Shown: piece by piece, positions 1 to 11,457 of the stretch
Numbering within the stretch: the stretch's first letter is position 1
Layout: every line of letters begins with the position of its first letter
DNA from: Microbotryomycetes sp. JL201
Lineage: Eukaryota; Basidiomycota; Microbotryomycetes
Direction of reading: 5' to 3'
NCBI GenBank assembly: GCA_033819885.1
Contig: JAQYUZ010000016.1
Span: 186,001-250,000, forward strand
Length of the DNA: 64,000 bases
The notes under the pieces: model-generated
The model's input: the letters and a program-made list of their open reading frames with translations, nothing else
The model's database searches: none
What the model was told of the DNA's origin: nothing
Made by a program: the position numbers and the translations under genes

Positions 1-742
1 TCGAGATCGTCCTTCGAGGGCGGTGAAGTGTACAGATCGAATTCTGTGCATTCATCTGGCGCAAAGCCGTTGCCTGCGGTCGATGAGTCGGCCAACATTA
101 CTGTAGCTGCTCCGCCACCATCGTCAAATCTTGATCCGGCGCAGTTGGTTCAGTTTTCGACAACGTTGGGAGCCCAAGTATTTGCTGCCGCTCACACAAG
201 GTTGAATGATAAGGGAGCCAAAGAATCTCGTGGCGGTCAAGGGTTGTTGGAGTTTTGCTTGGCGAGGGCGACGAATCCTCGTATGCCAAACGAATTTGTT
301 TACGGAGAGACTGTGTTGCACGTCGAAGGTGGCAAAGGTAACAGTGGCAAAAGTGGAGGGTCGACAGAGATTGATGAACCGCGAGCCGGAGACGGTGAGT
401 GGCTCGGAGACGGTGCCGTTCCATGAGCGCTAACATTTCTTTTTCTTTCTGTTTTCGGTCCGTTTGTTGCTTGCCTGCTTGTTGCGGCTTTCCTTTATCG
501 TGTTTTCAACAGTCGTCGTATTCCACGATACAAAGTTCAAGCATAATTTGACGACGAGCCGGGTCGGTTCTGCTCAATCACCGTTCGCGGCTGTAGTTGC
601 GAGTTGGGACTCGAAGAAGCGCAAGCTCAAGACGATCGAGGTCAACGTCAAGGACAACCAAGTGGAGGAAGGTTCGCACAGGCTCGAGGATTTGAAACAG
701 GGTCATGTCATCGTGTACCGCGTCGTGCCGAACCCTGTCTGA
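1..742 (+). CDS. BBC1: C-terminal part of BBC1/MTI1-like myosin-I-interacting protein (5' cut by window)
   Basis: The reading frame is open from base 1, so this is the 3' end of a longer gene. Exons are 1..394 and 513..742. The intron has GTGAGT at 395 and ends TTTTCAACAG at 512, phase 1. Joined, it reads GDVVVFHDTKFKHNL, then AAVVASWDSKKRKLK, RLEDLKQGHVIVYR and a stop. This matches the C-terminal domain of fungal Bbc1/Mti1, in which a conserved Gly-Asp-Val-Val-Phe-Asp block is followed by an Arg-Leu-Glu-Asp-Leu segment. In yeast, Bbc1 has an N-terminal SH3 domain and tempers type I myosin/Arp2/3 actin polymerisation at endocytic patches. The SH3 part would lie outside the window. Identification rests on my recall of the C-terminal domain pattern. 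Confidence 0.75.
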
Positions 743-1253
743 TGCCCGGGAGGTTTAATTTTCGTTTCGGCATCCGTGTCTCTGTAATGAATGTCTTTCA
801 GAACAATGGATTATCCTCAATATGAGCGAATGATTATTGGGTGAGGGATATTCCTCCGCTTGTTGCGGCTGTCGTGTCGCTCGCGCCTGCTCGCTCTTGC
901 AAGTTTTCAAGGGGGGCCAGACTTGGTTAGTGCCTGCGTGTGGACGCCCAGGGATCGACCGACCCAGCGAGCATCAAAATTACCATTTAGCAGTGTCAAT
1001 AGGATGGAAAAGTAATCAAGTGAATTGTTGTGCTCTGGTCTTGCGACGACGAGCGTCCGATCGTTGTGGCAACCGGCGAGTTGGCGCTCGAGATCACGAG
1101 ATAGTCGTCTCCTTTCGCCGCGCACACTCCAGAGACTGTCGCACGACGCACAAACCCTGGTCATCAGGTGAGCTGGCGGTTACATGGCATATGTGTGATT
1201 GGATCGCTGACTAGCACGCGATAGTACATTGCATGGCCGTCGATTAAAGTCGG
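743..1253 (+). other. intergenic region BBC1 / RING-LON gene
   Basis: This is probably the 3' UTR of the BBC1-like gene and the promoter/5' UTR of the next gene. The open frames here (for example 837..1214 on +) have no recognisable motif and no coding-like composition, so I call nothing. Confidence 0.5.
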
Positions 1254-1319
1254 TTGCAACGGCAGGCGTCATTCGTGCGACCACACCGATTATACAAACG
1301 CACGTGCGCTCACGAGGCA

Positions 1320-4300
1320 ATGCCACCGCACCACCGGGCGTTTACCAACTCTGTCGAAGAGCGGCGCAAAGCTCAAGGCGGCGTCGTGACTCGACGGGCG
1401 CACCTTGACGCTCAGGCGGCGATCAGTGGCACAAGACGCGGGGTCGAGACCGTTGACCCCAGTACGCAACAGCAAGCGCACGCGACGACGTCTGCAGGCG
1501 ACTCGGTCGACCCAACAACCGGCTCGACACCCGCGCCAACGCGCAAGCGCTGTCCGCGGTCGAGTACAGACGCGAGCGCCGAGGCACAGGCCGCGATGGA
1601 CGAGCGCCCACACGCTCCACGGCGATCGGCACGCCTCTCGAGACCAACGGGCTCGCCATCGACAAGCTCTCCACATAAAACACATCTGTCGCCGCATTCA
1701 GACTCAGCCTCGGCTTCGTCCGCGGACCAGGCACCGCTTCCCGCGCGCAGCTCGGCCGAGGCGAGCTCTCCGACATCGGAGCCTCACGCTGCGCAACAAC
1801 CTCTACGGCGACGATCGCCAAAACTCGATCAGAACGCGCCACACCCTCTCGCAGCAGACTCGACCTCTGCTGCCTCTGCCGTCGCCGTAGCCGCAACCTC
1901 GGACAGGCAGTCGCCACTCGCACCAGTCGCTTCTGCCGAGCAACCGACGATGCACATGGCGACATCGCCACGGCCTCCTCAGTTGCAACGACGCCTGTCA
2001 ATGCCATCGTCCAACACACATCGGCGGACACGAGCGTCCTCTTACAGCCCCGAGCCAAGTCGACGCCAGGCGACCATGGCCCGAGCTGCACCAGGCCCGA
2101 GCAATGGTCGCATCGATCCAGACACGCATTGGCTGTCTGAAGACGAAGGCAGAACGTCATTTCACTCGGGTGCAGCATCTGCGAGACCGCGCGGCAGTGC
2201 AGCTCGAGGCTTGCACGGTTCCGAGTACGCGCCACACAACGATGACGACGACGACCAGGGCGACGGTTGCGTCGACGTCATTGACGGCAAGCAACGACGA
2301 GACGCGGCTACATTCGGATCCACAACACATAGAATGCACTCGATACACCATCGACCGTCGACTGCGCTACATTCGAGCTCAATCGTCTCCCGACCGAGTT
2401 CGCCAGACTCGCCTACGCCTTGGCTCGTGCCAAACCTCGTACCTATCGTCATGTGTAAGGCCTGCGACAAGCTCTTGCTCGATCCTACGACACTCGCATG
2501 CGGTCATTCTGTTTGCTTGGCATGCTCGGTCCCTGTCGTGCACCGCGCGGCCGATTTGCCTGCATTTGCCACCTTGCCTCAAGCGATCGGTATCGCTCAC
2601 ACAGAGTCGCAATTCGCTCGTAACCCGTCCATTCCTCTTTCGCCGTCGTCAATCATGTCCCGATCGTCATCGGCCGGCTCGCGCGTTTCGGAACTGCTTC
2701 ATCGAACCCGCTCGGGATCGACAGACGTGCCTTTGCCTCGGATCGCACCGTCGCCTGCATCAAGCGCACAAACGTCCCTCGACAAGCAACCAAAAGTTCG
2801 ATGCCCCGCAACAAAGGCAAAATGTCCGCACAAAGACTGCGATGGTGCCAAGGAGCGACCGGGAGCGTCGAAGAGTGCGAGCGAACCTCATATCGACTTT
2901 ACGTTACAAAAGGTTGTCATGGCTTTGAGGCAAGCTGTACCAAATATTGATGACGAGATCGAGCGTGTCAAGGAAGAGATTGAGCTCGACGCGCTGGCCG
3001 GTGATGACGAATGGGACGAGCAGGACGCGCCGATCGAGTCTGGCATGGTCAGGTCCGACTCGGGCAGCAGCCTGACTGGTGGGGTCGAATCGCCTCTACA
3101 TGACGACGATCAGAAGCGCGGCCACAAGACAAAGGATCAGTGGTCGCCTATCAAGCGCTTGAGGAGGTTGCCGTCACCGTTTGCCGATTGCATTGCCGCT
3201 CGACTCGTCATTGATTACGATCGCGTACCACAGTCGTTCCAATCTGATCTCGCCTCGGATCTCGAATGTCAAATTTGCGTGCAGCTGCTGTACGAGCCCA
3301 TCACGCCGGCTTGCGGCCATACATTTTGCCAGTCTTGCCTAGCGCGCTCGTACGACCACTCTGATAAGTGTCCGCTTTGCCGACAAGATTTCCCTTCGTA
3401 CACGTACTTCAGGTCCCAAGCTGTCAACTCGACTCTCAAGACTATCACTTCGACCCTGTTCCCTGCTCTGTACGCCGAGCGACAAGCAGCTGCCACCAAG
3501 GAACTCGCAGACAACGAGTTTGTTCCGTTGTTCGTTTGCACATTGTCGTGGCCAAATTTGCCAACATTCATTCACGTGTTTGAACCCCGGTACCGGTTGA
3601 TGATCAGGCGCGCTATGGACAGCAACAGACAGTTCGGTATGGTCTTGCCTGGGCGACAAGCCGGCGAAATCAACGAATTCGGCACCATGTTGTACATACA
3701 CACGTGCAACATGATCGAGGACGGCAGAAGCATTGTCGAGACAGTCGGTTTATATCGGTTCAAGATTCTCGAACGCAGCACAAGAGACGGGTACGCGATA
3801 GGTAGAGTGGAGCGGATCGACGACATTTCGCCAGAACAAGAGCTCGAACTCGAACGAGTTGCACTCGAATCAAATAACGAGCCTCTGTCCGTTCATACCA
3901 GCGCTGACCACGGAGGCGAAGAGACGAGTCCGCCACCCCGGATGTTTGAACGCTCCACGGCAGAGCTTATGAGCATTTGTCTTGAATTTGTCGAGACACT
4001 GCGGTCAGGCTCGGCACCTTGGGTTATCCAAAGACTCAATAATACCAGTGAGCTCGCTCGCACTCGGACTTTTCCGTTGACAGCAGATGTTGACATGCGC
4101 GTGTGTGCAGTCGGTCCAATGCCAACAAATCCGGCAGACTTTTCATTTTGGATGGCAGAGGTTATGCCTGTCGACGACCAGTTGAAGGCGACGTTGTTGC
4201 AGTCAGTCAGATTTCTGCATTGCCCATTTGGTCTGCACTAGTTGGTTGACGCATCGCTTGCAGGATCACGTCTCCGCGTGCACGCTTGCGCCTCATCGTA

Positions 4301-4420
4301 TTCTGGATCGAACAAGTGCGCTCGAGCTGGTGGTTCTCTCGCGGTTGTGAGTACCCAGTGACGGCCTGCGATGCTCCGTTACTGACTACGCTCATTCGTC
4401 ATGCAGGCGCGATCATGTAG
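1320..4420 (+). CDS. RING-finger and LON-substrate-binding-domain protein (LONRF type)
   Basis: About 992 aa if translation starts at ATG 1320; an in-frame ATG at 1254 would add 22 aa. Exons: 1320..4201, 4264..4346, 4407..4420. The first ~370 residues are Ser/Ala/Arg-rich and probably disordered. A first RING-like half (CKACDKLLL then CGHSVCLAC, residues ~378-400) is followed by ~100 loosely folded residues and a Cys cluster (CPATKAKCPHKDC). A complete C3HC4 RING lies at ~648-690 (LECQICVQLL, CGHTFCQSC, CPLCRQDF). A LON N-terminal domain follows (FVPLFVCTL, FEPRYRLMIRRAM, FGMVL). Splicing supplies the domain end ARLRLIVFWIEQVRSSWWF. The order RING-RING-LON matches LONRF ubiquitin ligases, and no protease domain is present. 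The second intron (60 nt) keeps frame whether or not it is spliced. Role as an E3 ligase is inferred from the family. Confidence 0.85.
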
Positions 4421-4654
4421 CTTTTCCTGTTTCCTTTCCTGCCTCTGTCTTTCTCGGCTCGTGCTTCCCTCATGTCCATCGTACCAGTATCGCTCTTGCC
4501 TCTTGTGGTATTGTCCCAGTCTATGTCCTTTGCCCTTTTCTTGCGCTCTAGCTCGTTCTCGTCGTTGTGTACATCCAATCTTGTGGATTTCTACTCGCTC
4601 GTTTGCTTTCGTTCAGGTATTATCCACTATAGTTGCTCGAGAATGTGCTACAGA

Positions 4655-6542
4655 CTAAAACCTAGTCAGATCTCTCCCTGCCAACCACCCCAAGAACCTG
4701 CGGGTGATAAAAAATTCAGATCACTGTTTGTACAGCAGGTCATTGCAGACGACATCACCAACATGACTCACCAATAAAAAGCGAGTGAACACCTATTCCT
4801 CCAACTCATCGTTTGTAACCAATAAGCTGAACGCCACAACAACCAACCGGCCCTACCTCCTTCTTTCGCTCTCGGTCCAGCTCGAGTTCCAGAAGCGTCT
4901 ACGAGTCCTCTCCAATCACCGATATAAGTCATGATTCCTTTGTTGACAAAATTGAATGGACCAGGCGAGGAAGACCAAGATCGAACTTGAGAATTCAAAA
5001 TTTTGGCGAGGTGTTTTGCTTCTTGGTTCGCGACTATTTTTTGTGCATCGAATATTAAGAACCAGTCAGTGTTCGAATTGGGAAATCTCGAACGATTACG
5101 AAAAGGGGAAACAGCTCACCTTGAGCCGTTGCCGGCAACGGATCTCCGTCAACCCTGGCAGCGTCTCCAATAACGTAAACGTCTTTTGCTTTACCGCCCT
5201 TCTCGAGGTATGGAACAAAGTGATCGTCTACCTTGATAGATGAAGTCTTGGCATCGTGCTGCAGCTCTTTCAAGGAGGCCACGAGCGGGTTCGGAGCGAG
5301 GCTGTCATGCGAGAGCAATCATAACGTCAGTGTGCCGATTCCACGGACGTCGACACTATGACGAACCCGGTTGACCAAACGAGGAGTCCGAATGGTACTT
5401 CACCCTCCTCTTTGATGATGATACTCGCCTCGTTGACGCGCTCGACATGTCTCTGATTCTTTATGGTGATGCCTTGGCGAGCAAACTGTTTCATGGCGTA
5501 CTCCACAAGCTCTGCATCAAACGCTCCGAGAATCGTCGGCGCAACATCATAGATGGTGATGCGAGCCATCGGTGCTAATTTCGGATATGCTCGCGTAATA
5601 TCTGTCGCGACGAGGTCGTGCAATTCTGCCGCAAATTCGCAACCTGTAGGACCTCCTCCGACGATCACGAAATTGAGCATCTGGGCTCTTTGAACGTCCG
5701 TCAACGTTGGTTGAGCAGCCAACTCGAAACATTCAAGGATGCGGGCTCGGATCCGTCTCGCGTCCTTGACGTCTTTCAGAAAGTGAGCGTACTCTTTGAC
5801 GCCTGGCGTGTTGAACGTTTGACTGTAAGCACCGACGGCAATGACGAGCTTGTCATACGACAAGTCGAACGGCTTGACTCCGGGATACGAAACTGCAGGA
5901 ACTTGCTGTGTCGAATGCGATGCCTTGTCTACCAAGTCATGCAACTTTTTGCTCGCCGTCGTCGAGCCGATGGCGGGAAGGCATTGGATCGTCTTCTTGT
6001 CGAGGTCAACAGCGTCTGCCCACGCCTGATACGACGTGGTGTTGCGGGCAAACCTTCGAACGGGTTCGAGACATGCTCGAAATTCTATCGTTCCTACCGC
6101 CGCGGAGGCGAGCAGAGGAGTGAACCTGACGTTGATCAACGCATAGCTCGTCAGTCACAAGCTAAGCTGGATGGGCTTTGTCGGCTATGACTTGCGCAAA
6201 GTAGGTGTTTGCCGACACGATCGTCACGTCGTACGCCGATTTATCGACTTTTCTCAGCAGTTCGTAGCCTGCATACATGTTTGATGACCGAGAAGCGTTA
6301 GTTAGCGCCAACTCCGCAGAGATCAGATCGTTCGCTTTTGAAACCGTGCAAGCTCAAGGGAGCCCACCTGCCCAGCCAGACCCCAAAATGACCAGTTTCT
6401 GTCGAGTACGAACGCTGCTCTGTGTAAACGCTCGCGAGTTCGGACCAGGTGATGGTGACGACGAGTTCGGCCTTGCGCGTGAATGACGCAACACGCCGAG
6501 TGCCGGTCGCAACAGTAATGGAGATGGCATAGTAGGTGGCAT
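4655..6542 (-). CDS. NDE1: Rotenone-insensitive (type II) NADH:ubiquinone oxidoreductase
   Basis: 497 aa in six exons: 6368..6542, 6196..6268, 5367..6125, 5120..5301, 4772..5033, 4655..4697. The N-terminus is Ser/Arg-rich, like a mitochondrial presequence. The FAD dinucleotide fold is split by an intron within LVILGSGWAG. The NADH-binding fold is IVGGGPTGCEFAAEL. Later conserved blocks are GLLVWSTG, VYVIGDAA, PFNFVNKGIMTYIGDW and the C-terminal GRDLTRF membrane-anchoring end. No EF-hand insert is seen. The enzyme passes electrons from NADH to ubiquinone at the inner mitochondrial membrane without pumping protons. Whether it is external (NDE) or internal (NDI) cannot be told from sequence. Intron 6126..6195 starts with GC (GCAAGT) and is required to join TYFA to FTPLL. 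The gene converges on the RING/LON gene with a 234-nt spacer. Confidence 0.93.
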
Positions 6543-8090
6543 GCCGAGTCAATGACACCAATAGGTGCCCTTTAGAGCACCGAGAGAGAACGGAGAGAGA
6601 CAGTTGCGCGCTCGCGACTCTGTCCGATCAACCCAGGCGAGTCGCGTGCTGCGGACGATCAGTTACAAGTTGCCGGACAAAGTTGCTGCAGAAGTGCAAA
6701 GGGTCTTTCAGAGCTAGTTGTCGAGCCCACAGGATAAGTCTTTCTCGGTCTCATCATTCTGCGGAAAGTCACGTGCAGCATCCTGCCGGCCTTTGCCGAA
6801 CATTCCTTGTGCCCCAACACCAGGGGTCCCGACCGACTACCGAGCAAAATGCAGTCGAAACACCATGTTGAAGCAAAGTGGGTCCAAGCAGGAGCTGCGA
6901 GAGAAGCAAGACGACACTGGGCCGCCAATAACGAATGGTACTGCATCTGCGTCTGTTTCTCAAGGGCCCAGAGCCGGTGCTGATCGTGCTGGACTTCCCA
7001 GCATGTGAAAAAGTTTCGGTCAGACGATGGTGAATGGCTCGAGACGCTCACCTCGAGCTCGAGTTCTTTCTGCCTTGCTGCCTGCAAGTTCAAATTGTGG
7101 GCGAGTCCGAAATGCTGCTTTTTCGGGGGCCTTACCCGCAATTTTCGGTCGAAAATGAGGTTGCTTGCGTAACCACGAACACGCGAAGCTTGTCAATAAT
7201 GGCGTCCTTTGTCGCAAGCAAGCCTGGGAAAACGCTGTCAGTATAGTCTTGCCCCGCATGGTCTGGATCATCTGTGACCTCACTGCTCCTGCAGCGCTTT
7301 GGCAGAATTGGTTTGCGTCCTCTCAAGGCCTCGAGCTTCGACTTGAGTTCCTTAGTCCGGCTCATCAGTATCTTGATAAACCACGCAGCCGGGTCTCAAT
7401 GCCTTCGAACACATTCACGTCCTCCTGCGTCACATCTAGAGTCCGCATGCGAACGTCAGTTGGGTCCAAACTACGCTCGTGCCACCGTTTTCAGATGCGG
7501 GCCCAAGCCATTCATGAGCCAGAATGGCAGCACAGGCGATCAGTGCGCCTGTAAATACCATGATACCCCGGCAAAGTCATGCCCGGGACACGTCTTGCAC
7601 TAGGGGCAAGGCTCTTCCGACACAAGTGGCGTTCGCGTCTGCGGAGCACAATGTAGCGAACAGACTGCTTACGGCCACGTACCAGGCGATGTCGTTGTGT
7701 TCATCGACTTGTGTTGCGCCCGAGCGGAAATGATGGAGAACGCGAACCTACAAAACCCGGAGGAATCACATCTGCCAGGCGAAAACCCGAGCCGAAACGA
7801 TGTAGCGCAAATGAAAGCGCACGAGAAGCCTGATCGCACAATCAATACGAGAGCAAGATGATTTGAATCTCGTGACGCTTGTGATTCTCGCTGCGCTCGT
7901 AGCTTTGAAATGTCATCCCCTCTGCACAACGGACAAACATTCGAAAGTGAGAATCGTCTTTGTGTGGGAGGCTTGTCTTCCCAATCGTGAGATGAATGAA
8001 CCACTTGATGCGTGAATTTCCTTCCAGCTCGCGATATCGAGAGTGGGAGAATACGAATGCTGATACCTCTGTACACAATCTTGAGAACTT
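6543..8090 (-). other. unresolved stretch with coding-like fragments on the minus strand
   Basis: No gene could be assembled, but several minus-strand pieces look exonic. ATG near 7700 is followed by CCTG|GTACGT. A hydrophobic segment GALIACAAILAHEWLGP lies after a TTTACAG acceptor near 7540. A lysine-rich helix (RTKELKSKLEALRGRK) is read near 7340-7300. A short coiled-coil-like piece (AARQKELELE) precedes a GTGAGC donor near 7053. Good acceptors (TTTTCCCAG, ACTTGCAG) sit between them. This would fit a small multi-exon protein with a transmembrane segment and a coiled coil. I do not recognise it and cannot join the pieces in one frame. The part from about 7740 to 8090 is probably the RhoGAP 3' region and the promoter of this putative gene. 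Confidence 0.3.
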
Positions 8091-10270
8091 CTAACCTCCA
8101 AATAATTTTCGCCTCTCCTCAATACTCAGAAACGACCAACTTTCCGTCTTAGACTCGTCGATCGAGGACACATCCGGCAGCAGAGGAATCGCAGAATGTT
8201 TGACACCCACATCTCCTTCGGAGTTTAGTCTCCGCGAGGCTGTGTCAGGTCCGATGCCGAGACCCTGCAAAGAGTCGACGATGACTTGTTCGTTCGCTCC
8301 GCCATTCGCTCTCAAACGAGGACTAGTCTTTGCACTGCCAGGTGCCCCAGCTCTGTTGACGAACAGAGCATTGGGCTCGGCGGACCTTGAAGGTATGAAA
8401 GGTCTCGCTGAACTGACGTGAGAGGGAGCAGGTAACGTCGGAGATGTCGCAAACGTGCTTGAAAATTTGTCTGCGATCGGAGTCGCAAACGATGCCGCGG
8501 TTGAGGGAGAGGCTGTCGGTTCGGCAGCTGGAACGAGACAGTCTTGGACGTCAAGCTTGCTGTCAGACGTGTCCGGGCTGGATCTTGGTAGTGCTTGATC
8601 GACGTTGTCCATTGAAAGACTGACAAAGCCGGACGAATGCGCCTCGTTTTTGGAACGAAGCATCTCTTCTGCAGGAAGCTTGCGGTCTCTTGCCGCTGAG
8701 TGCACGTCATTTCAGTCCGGATTCTAGCGCATTCCAGGCATTAATCTCACATTGGTTCGGCCCAGAAAACAATTTGTCTCTCTCTTCGACAAGGATGGCC
8801 AAGAAGACGGGCGACAGGCGCAGCGTAGGAGACAAGATCAACCTCAAATTGGCCAATCCCATCTTGTTTGTCGCAGAATACGTCGACAAATTGAATAGAT
8901 GGTAGCTTAGAGCTCTCAGAAGATGAAAGTATTCCGCTTCGAGTTGCTCAGCAAACCACTTTGCGAGTTGCTCGACGTATTCGTCGCAAGCTTTTCCATT
9001 AACGAGTCCGCCCGCTAGAGACGGGCTGCCGACTTTAGATCCTAGGAATTGAGAGACGGACGCGGAGCAGCCGAGAATTTTGAACGAGAACTCGTCGACG
9101 ACGCGCTCCAGCTGCGGTGACAAGAGCGAGTCGGGCACTGCAGAATAGAGTCTCGTCAATAAGAGGAGGTTCGAGGCTGCGAAATCAATACTACTCGCAT
9201 TCTCGCAACCAGGATTTGAACACGGACGCAACGGCATGTGGGTCCAAGTCCCCAGGATGGATCTCGCGCAAGTCAATGTCCATTCCGGCGTCAAACAATT
9301 GTCTCAATTGTGCGACCGAGTTTGCGCGTCCGGGAACGCGATAGATCCCTTCTTCAGCCTTGGCGTTGTGTTCGAGATACTGCAGACATCTCCAAGCGAT
9401 ACGGGGCAACCACCTGGCCGCATCATCTCCTGTTACTGGATTCGAATCTGGTGGTCTGACGACGGAGCTTGCTTTGACAGACGTGTTGGACACGGCCACA
9501 GGAAGCGGCAAACCGAAAACAAGCTGAGGGTTTGTTGCAGGTACTCTGACGCCGAAGACGTTAATGGCCGATTGTCCTTTCGAGCGAGACCTTGCCACGA
9601 AGTCTAGAGAAGACGACGATGACGACGACTTGGTCATTGGCTCGGATGATGGGATTGGAGAAAGTCGGGCAGAGCTGGTCGAAGAGGATGTGGCTTGACT
9701 GACGGCGGCCGATCCTATCTTCCACCCTTCCTGGAGCAAGCCTCGGCCCTTGCCACCCCATTCCTTACCGATCGACACGCCTGTAGCGAACCTGTCTTTG
9801 ATTTTGAGCTGATGATTCGTTTGAGCTAGTCGCGTGCCAAAAGTGGTCGGGATTGAAGTCCTCAATGGTGGTGGCGGAAGAGGTGGAGGCAGGCTGGCCG
9901 CTGGCTCACTCAGAGCTGGCCGAGGTGGCAAATCGGGTCCTCGTCGCTTTGTTTCGGCAGTGAGGACGCTGTGCCGGTCGTCTTTCTCGATGTCGTCCTG
10001 GAACATAAAGTCGAGCCAGGGTGTCGAGCTGCGCGCAGCCGGTGCGCGGTCGACCGTCGGTTTCAAGCTGTTGTGGACGTTGAATGAGTCGATTGAAGTT
10101 GGATGAGATTGTAACGTGACCGGTTTCGATGGGACTGGTGGCGGCAACGACTCGCGCTTGACTGTTGTGACGTCGACCAGGCTGCCGTACGAGTCACTCT
10201 CACGGACTGTGACAGGAAAGGACTGACGCATGCTATCCGTGTCATGTCTGGACCATGTCGTCGTTGCCAT
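8091..10270 (-). CDS. Rho GTPase-activating protein
   Basis: 687 aa in three exons: 9199..10270, 8751..9137, 8091..8695. The first ~270 residues are Ser/Pro-rich with SH3-ligand-like proline runs. A RhoGAP domain follows: LPRIAWRCLQYLEHN, then EEGIYRVPG carrying the arginine finger, then DPHAVASVFKSWLRELPDS. It continues in exon 2 through ATNKMGLANLRLILSPTL, the conserved Lys/Asn-Leu face. The tail is polar and low in complexity. Start ATG 10270 is chosen because the upstream in-frame extension begins only with GTG. Intron 9138..9198 has a GC donor (GCGAGT), needed to make SWLRE run into LPDSLL. The protein should stimulate GTP hydrolysis by Rho/Cdc42-family GTPases at polarity sites. The target GTPase cannot be told. 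Confidence 0.9.
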
Positions 10271-10470
10271 GGCGGTCCGCACCTCCGGGCTCGTGCGCTA
10301 TCGGTGATGAGCTGATGACACCTACTCTGTCGAGTTCGCAGGTCACGAGATATGATATGGAATCTGGCACTAAAAGAGTTCGTTGACTTCGTGTTGGTGC
10401 AATTTGAGCTGGACGCGCGAAAGGAACAGGAGCGGCCCACTGGTTTCGCTCGAACGCGTCGCGGCGCGTC
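10271..10470. promoter_or_regulatory. bidirectional promoter region, RhoGAP / HD hydrolase
   Basis: Two genes start 200 nt apart in opposite directions, so their promoters and 5' UTRs must share or overlap this interval. No clear TATA box is seen. Confidence 0.5.
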
Positions 10471-11332
10471 ATGGCCGACAGACTCATACAACGCTTCATC
10501 GACGAAGCTTACTCCTTTCATGCCAAGTATGACCCCTCACATGATTTTCAACACGTCCGTCGAGTGTGTTTGCTCGCGCTGAGCATCGCACAGTCGCTTA
10601 CGACATCGGCAAACACACCTTCGGTAGACCTTTTGGTCATTCAACTGGCATCGCTTGCCCACGACATGCTAGACAAAAAGTATCTGCCAAAAGTACGAGA
10701 TGGTTCGCCACTGCCGACAGCAAAAACGCACCTGGCAAGGTTGTACGAAGGGTTTGAGAATGTCGTCACGGTCGAGCAACAAGACTTGATAGCGCAAATT
10801 GTTGACAATGTCAGCTACAGCAAAGAAGTCAAGAGACTGGCAGAAGGGGCACAAACTCGCTGGCACGAAACTTGCTTGGAGCTGCATTGGTCAGTATCGG
10901 TTTTTTTTCCGCTTCGCACACCCCTCAGGGAACACCGAACCGTGTCAAGAGAGCTGATGGAATGGTTCTGGCTGTCGACATTGAACGATATGGCGACCGA
11001 ATAGCGTTCAAGACGCCGACAAGTTGGACGCGATCGGTTCGTTTGGTATCTTGCGTTGTGCCGCATATTCCGGTGCCACGAACAGACCTTTGCATGCACC
11101 TCCAACGGCGTCTTGTATATCTCATTTGATCAGGCCGAGCTCCGACTCGACCTGCACGCAGGATTCGGCGATTCAACATTTTCACGACAAGCTGTTCAAG
11201 CTTGAAGCGATGATGAAGACGAACAGAGGCAGAGAGTTGGCAAGGCAGAGGACAGAGTACATGAGAGGGTTTGTTGCGCAGTGTGAGCAAGAGTGGCGAG
11301 AAATTGAAACCGGGTGCCAGTCATTGGTGTGA
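10471..11332 (+). CDS. HD-domain metal-dependent phosphohydrolase
   Basis: About 248 aa from exons 10471..10889 and 11005..11332. The HD superfamily metal ligands are in order: HDFQHVRRV near residue 27, AHDMLDKKY near 68, and DADKLDAIG just after the intron. The last motif only appears when the 115-nt intron (GTCAGT...CCGAATAG) is removed. The C-terminus has the helix pair QHFHDKLFKLEAMM and ARQRTEYMRGF found in small stand-alone HD proteins related to bacterial YedJ. The substrate is unknown; relatives hydrolyse nucleotides or other phosphoesters. The stretch between SYSGAT-like residues and the helix pair is poorly conserved and might hide a further intron. Confidence 0.82.
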
Positions 11333-11457
11333 AATAGAGTGAATTGGCATCAGGTTGCGTACTGAGCTCGGATGGCGTTGATAGTATATGTATTGTGGAG
11401 AGCTCGCTTGGCTCATCCCTTTGGCTTGAGCCCTAGCGCTCGCCTGCTCATCTTGCG

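Noticed and set aside
837-1214. 125-codon plus-strand frame before the RING/LON gene
   Set aside because: No motif or start context; more simply promoter and 5' UTR.
1423-2235. 270-codon minus-strand frame
   Set aside because: Antisense to the disordered N-terminal coding region of the RING/LON gene; no motif.
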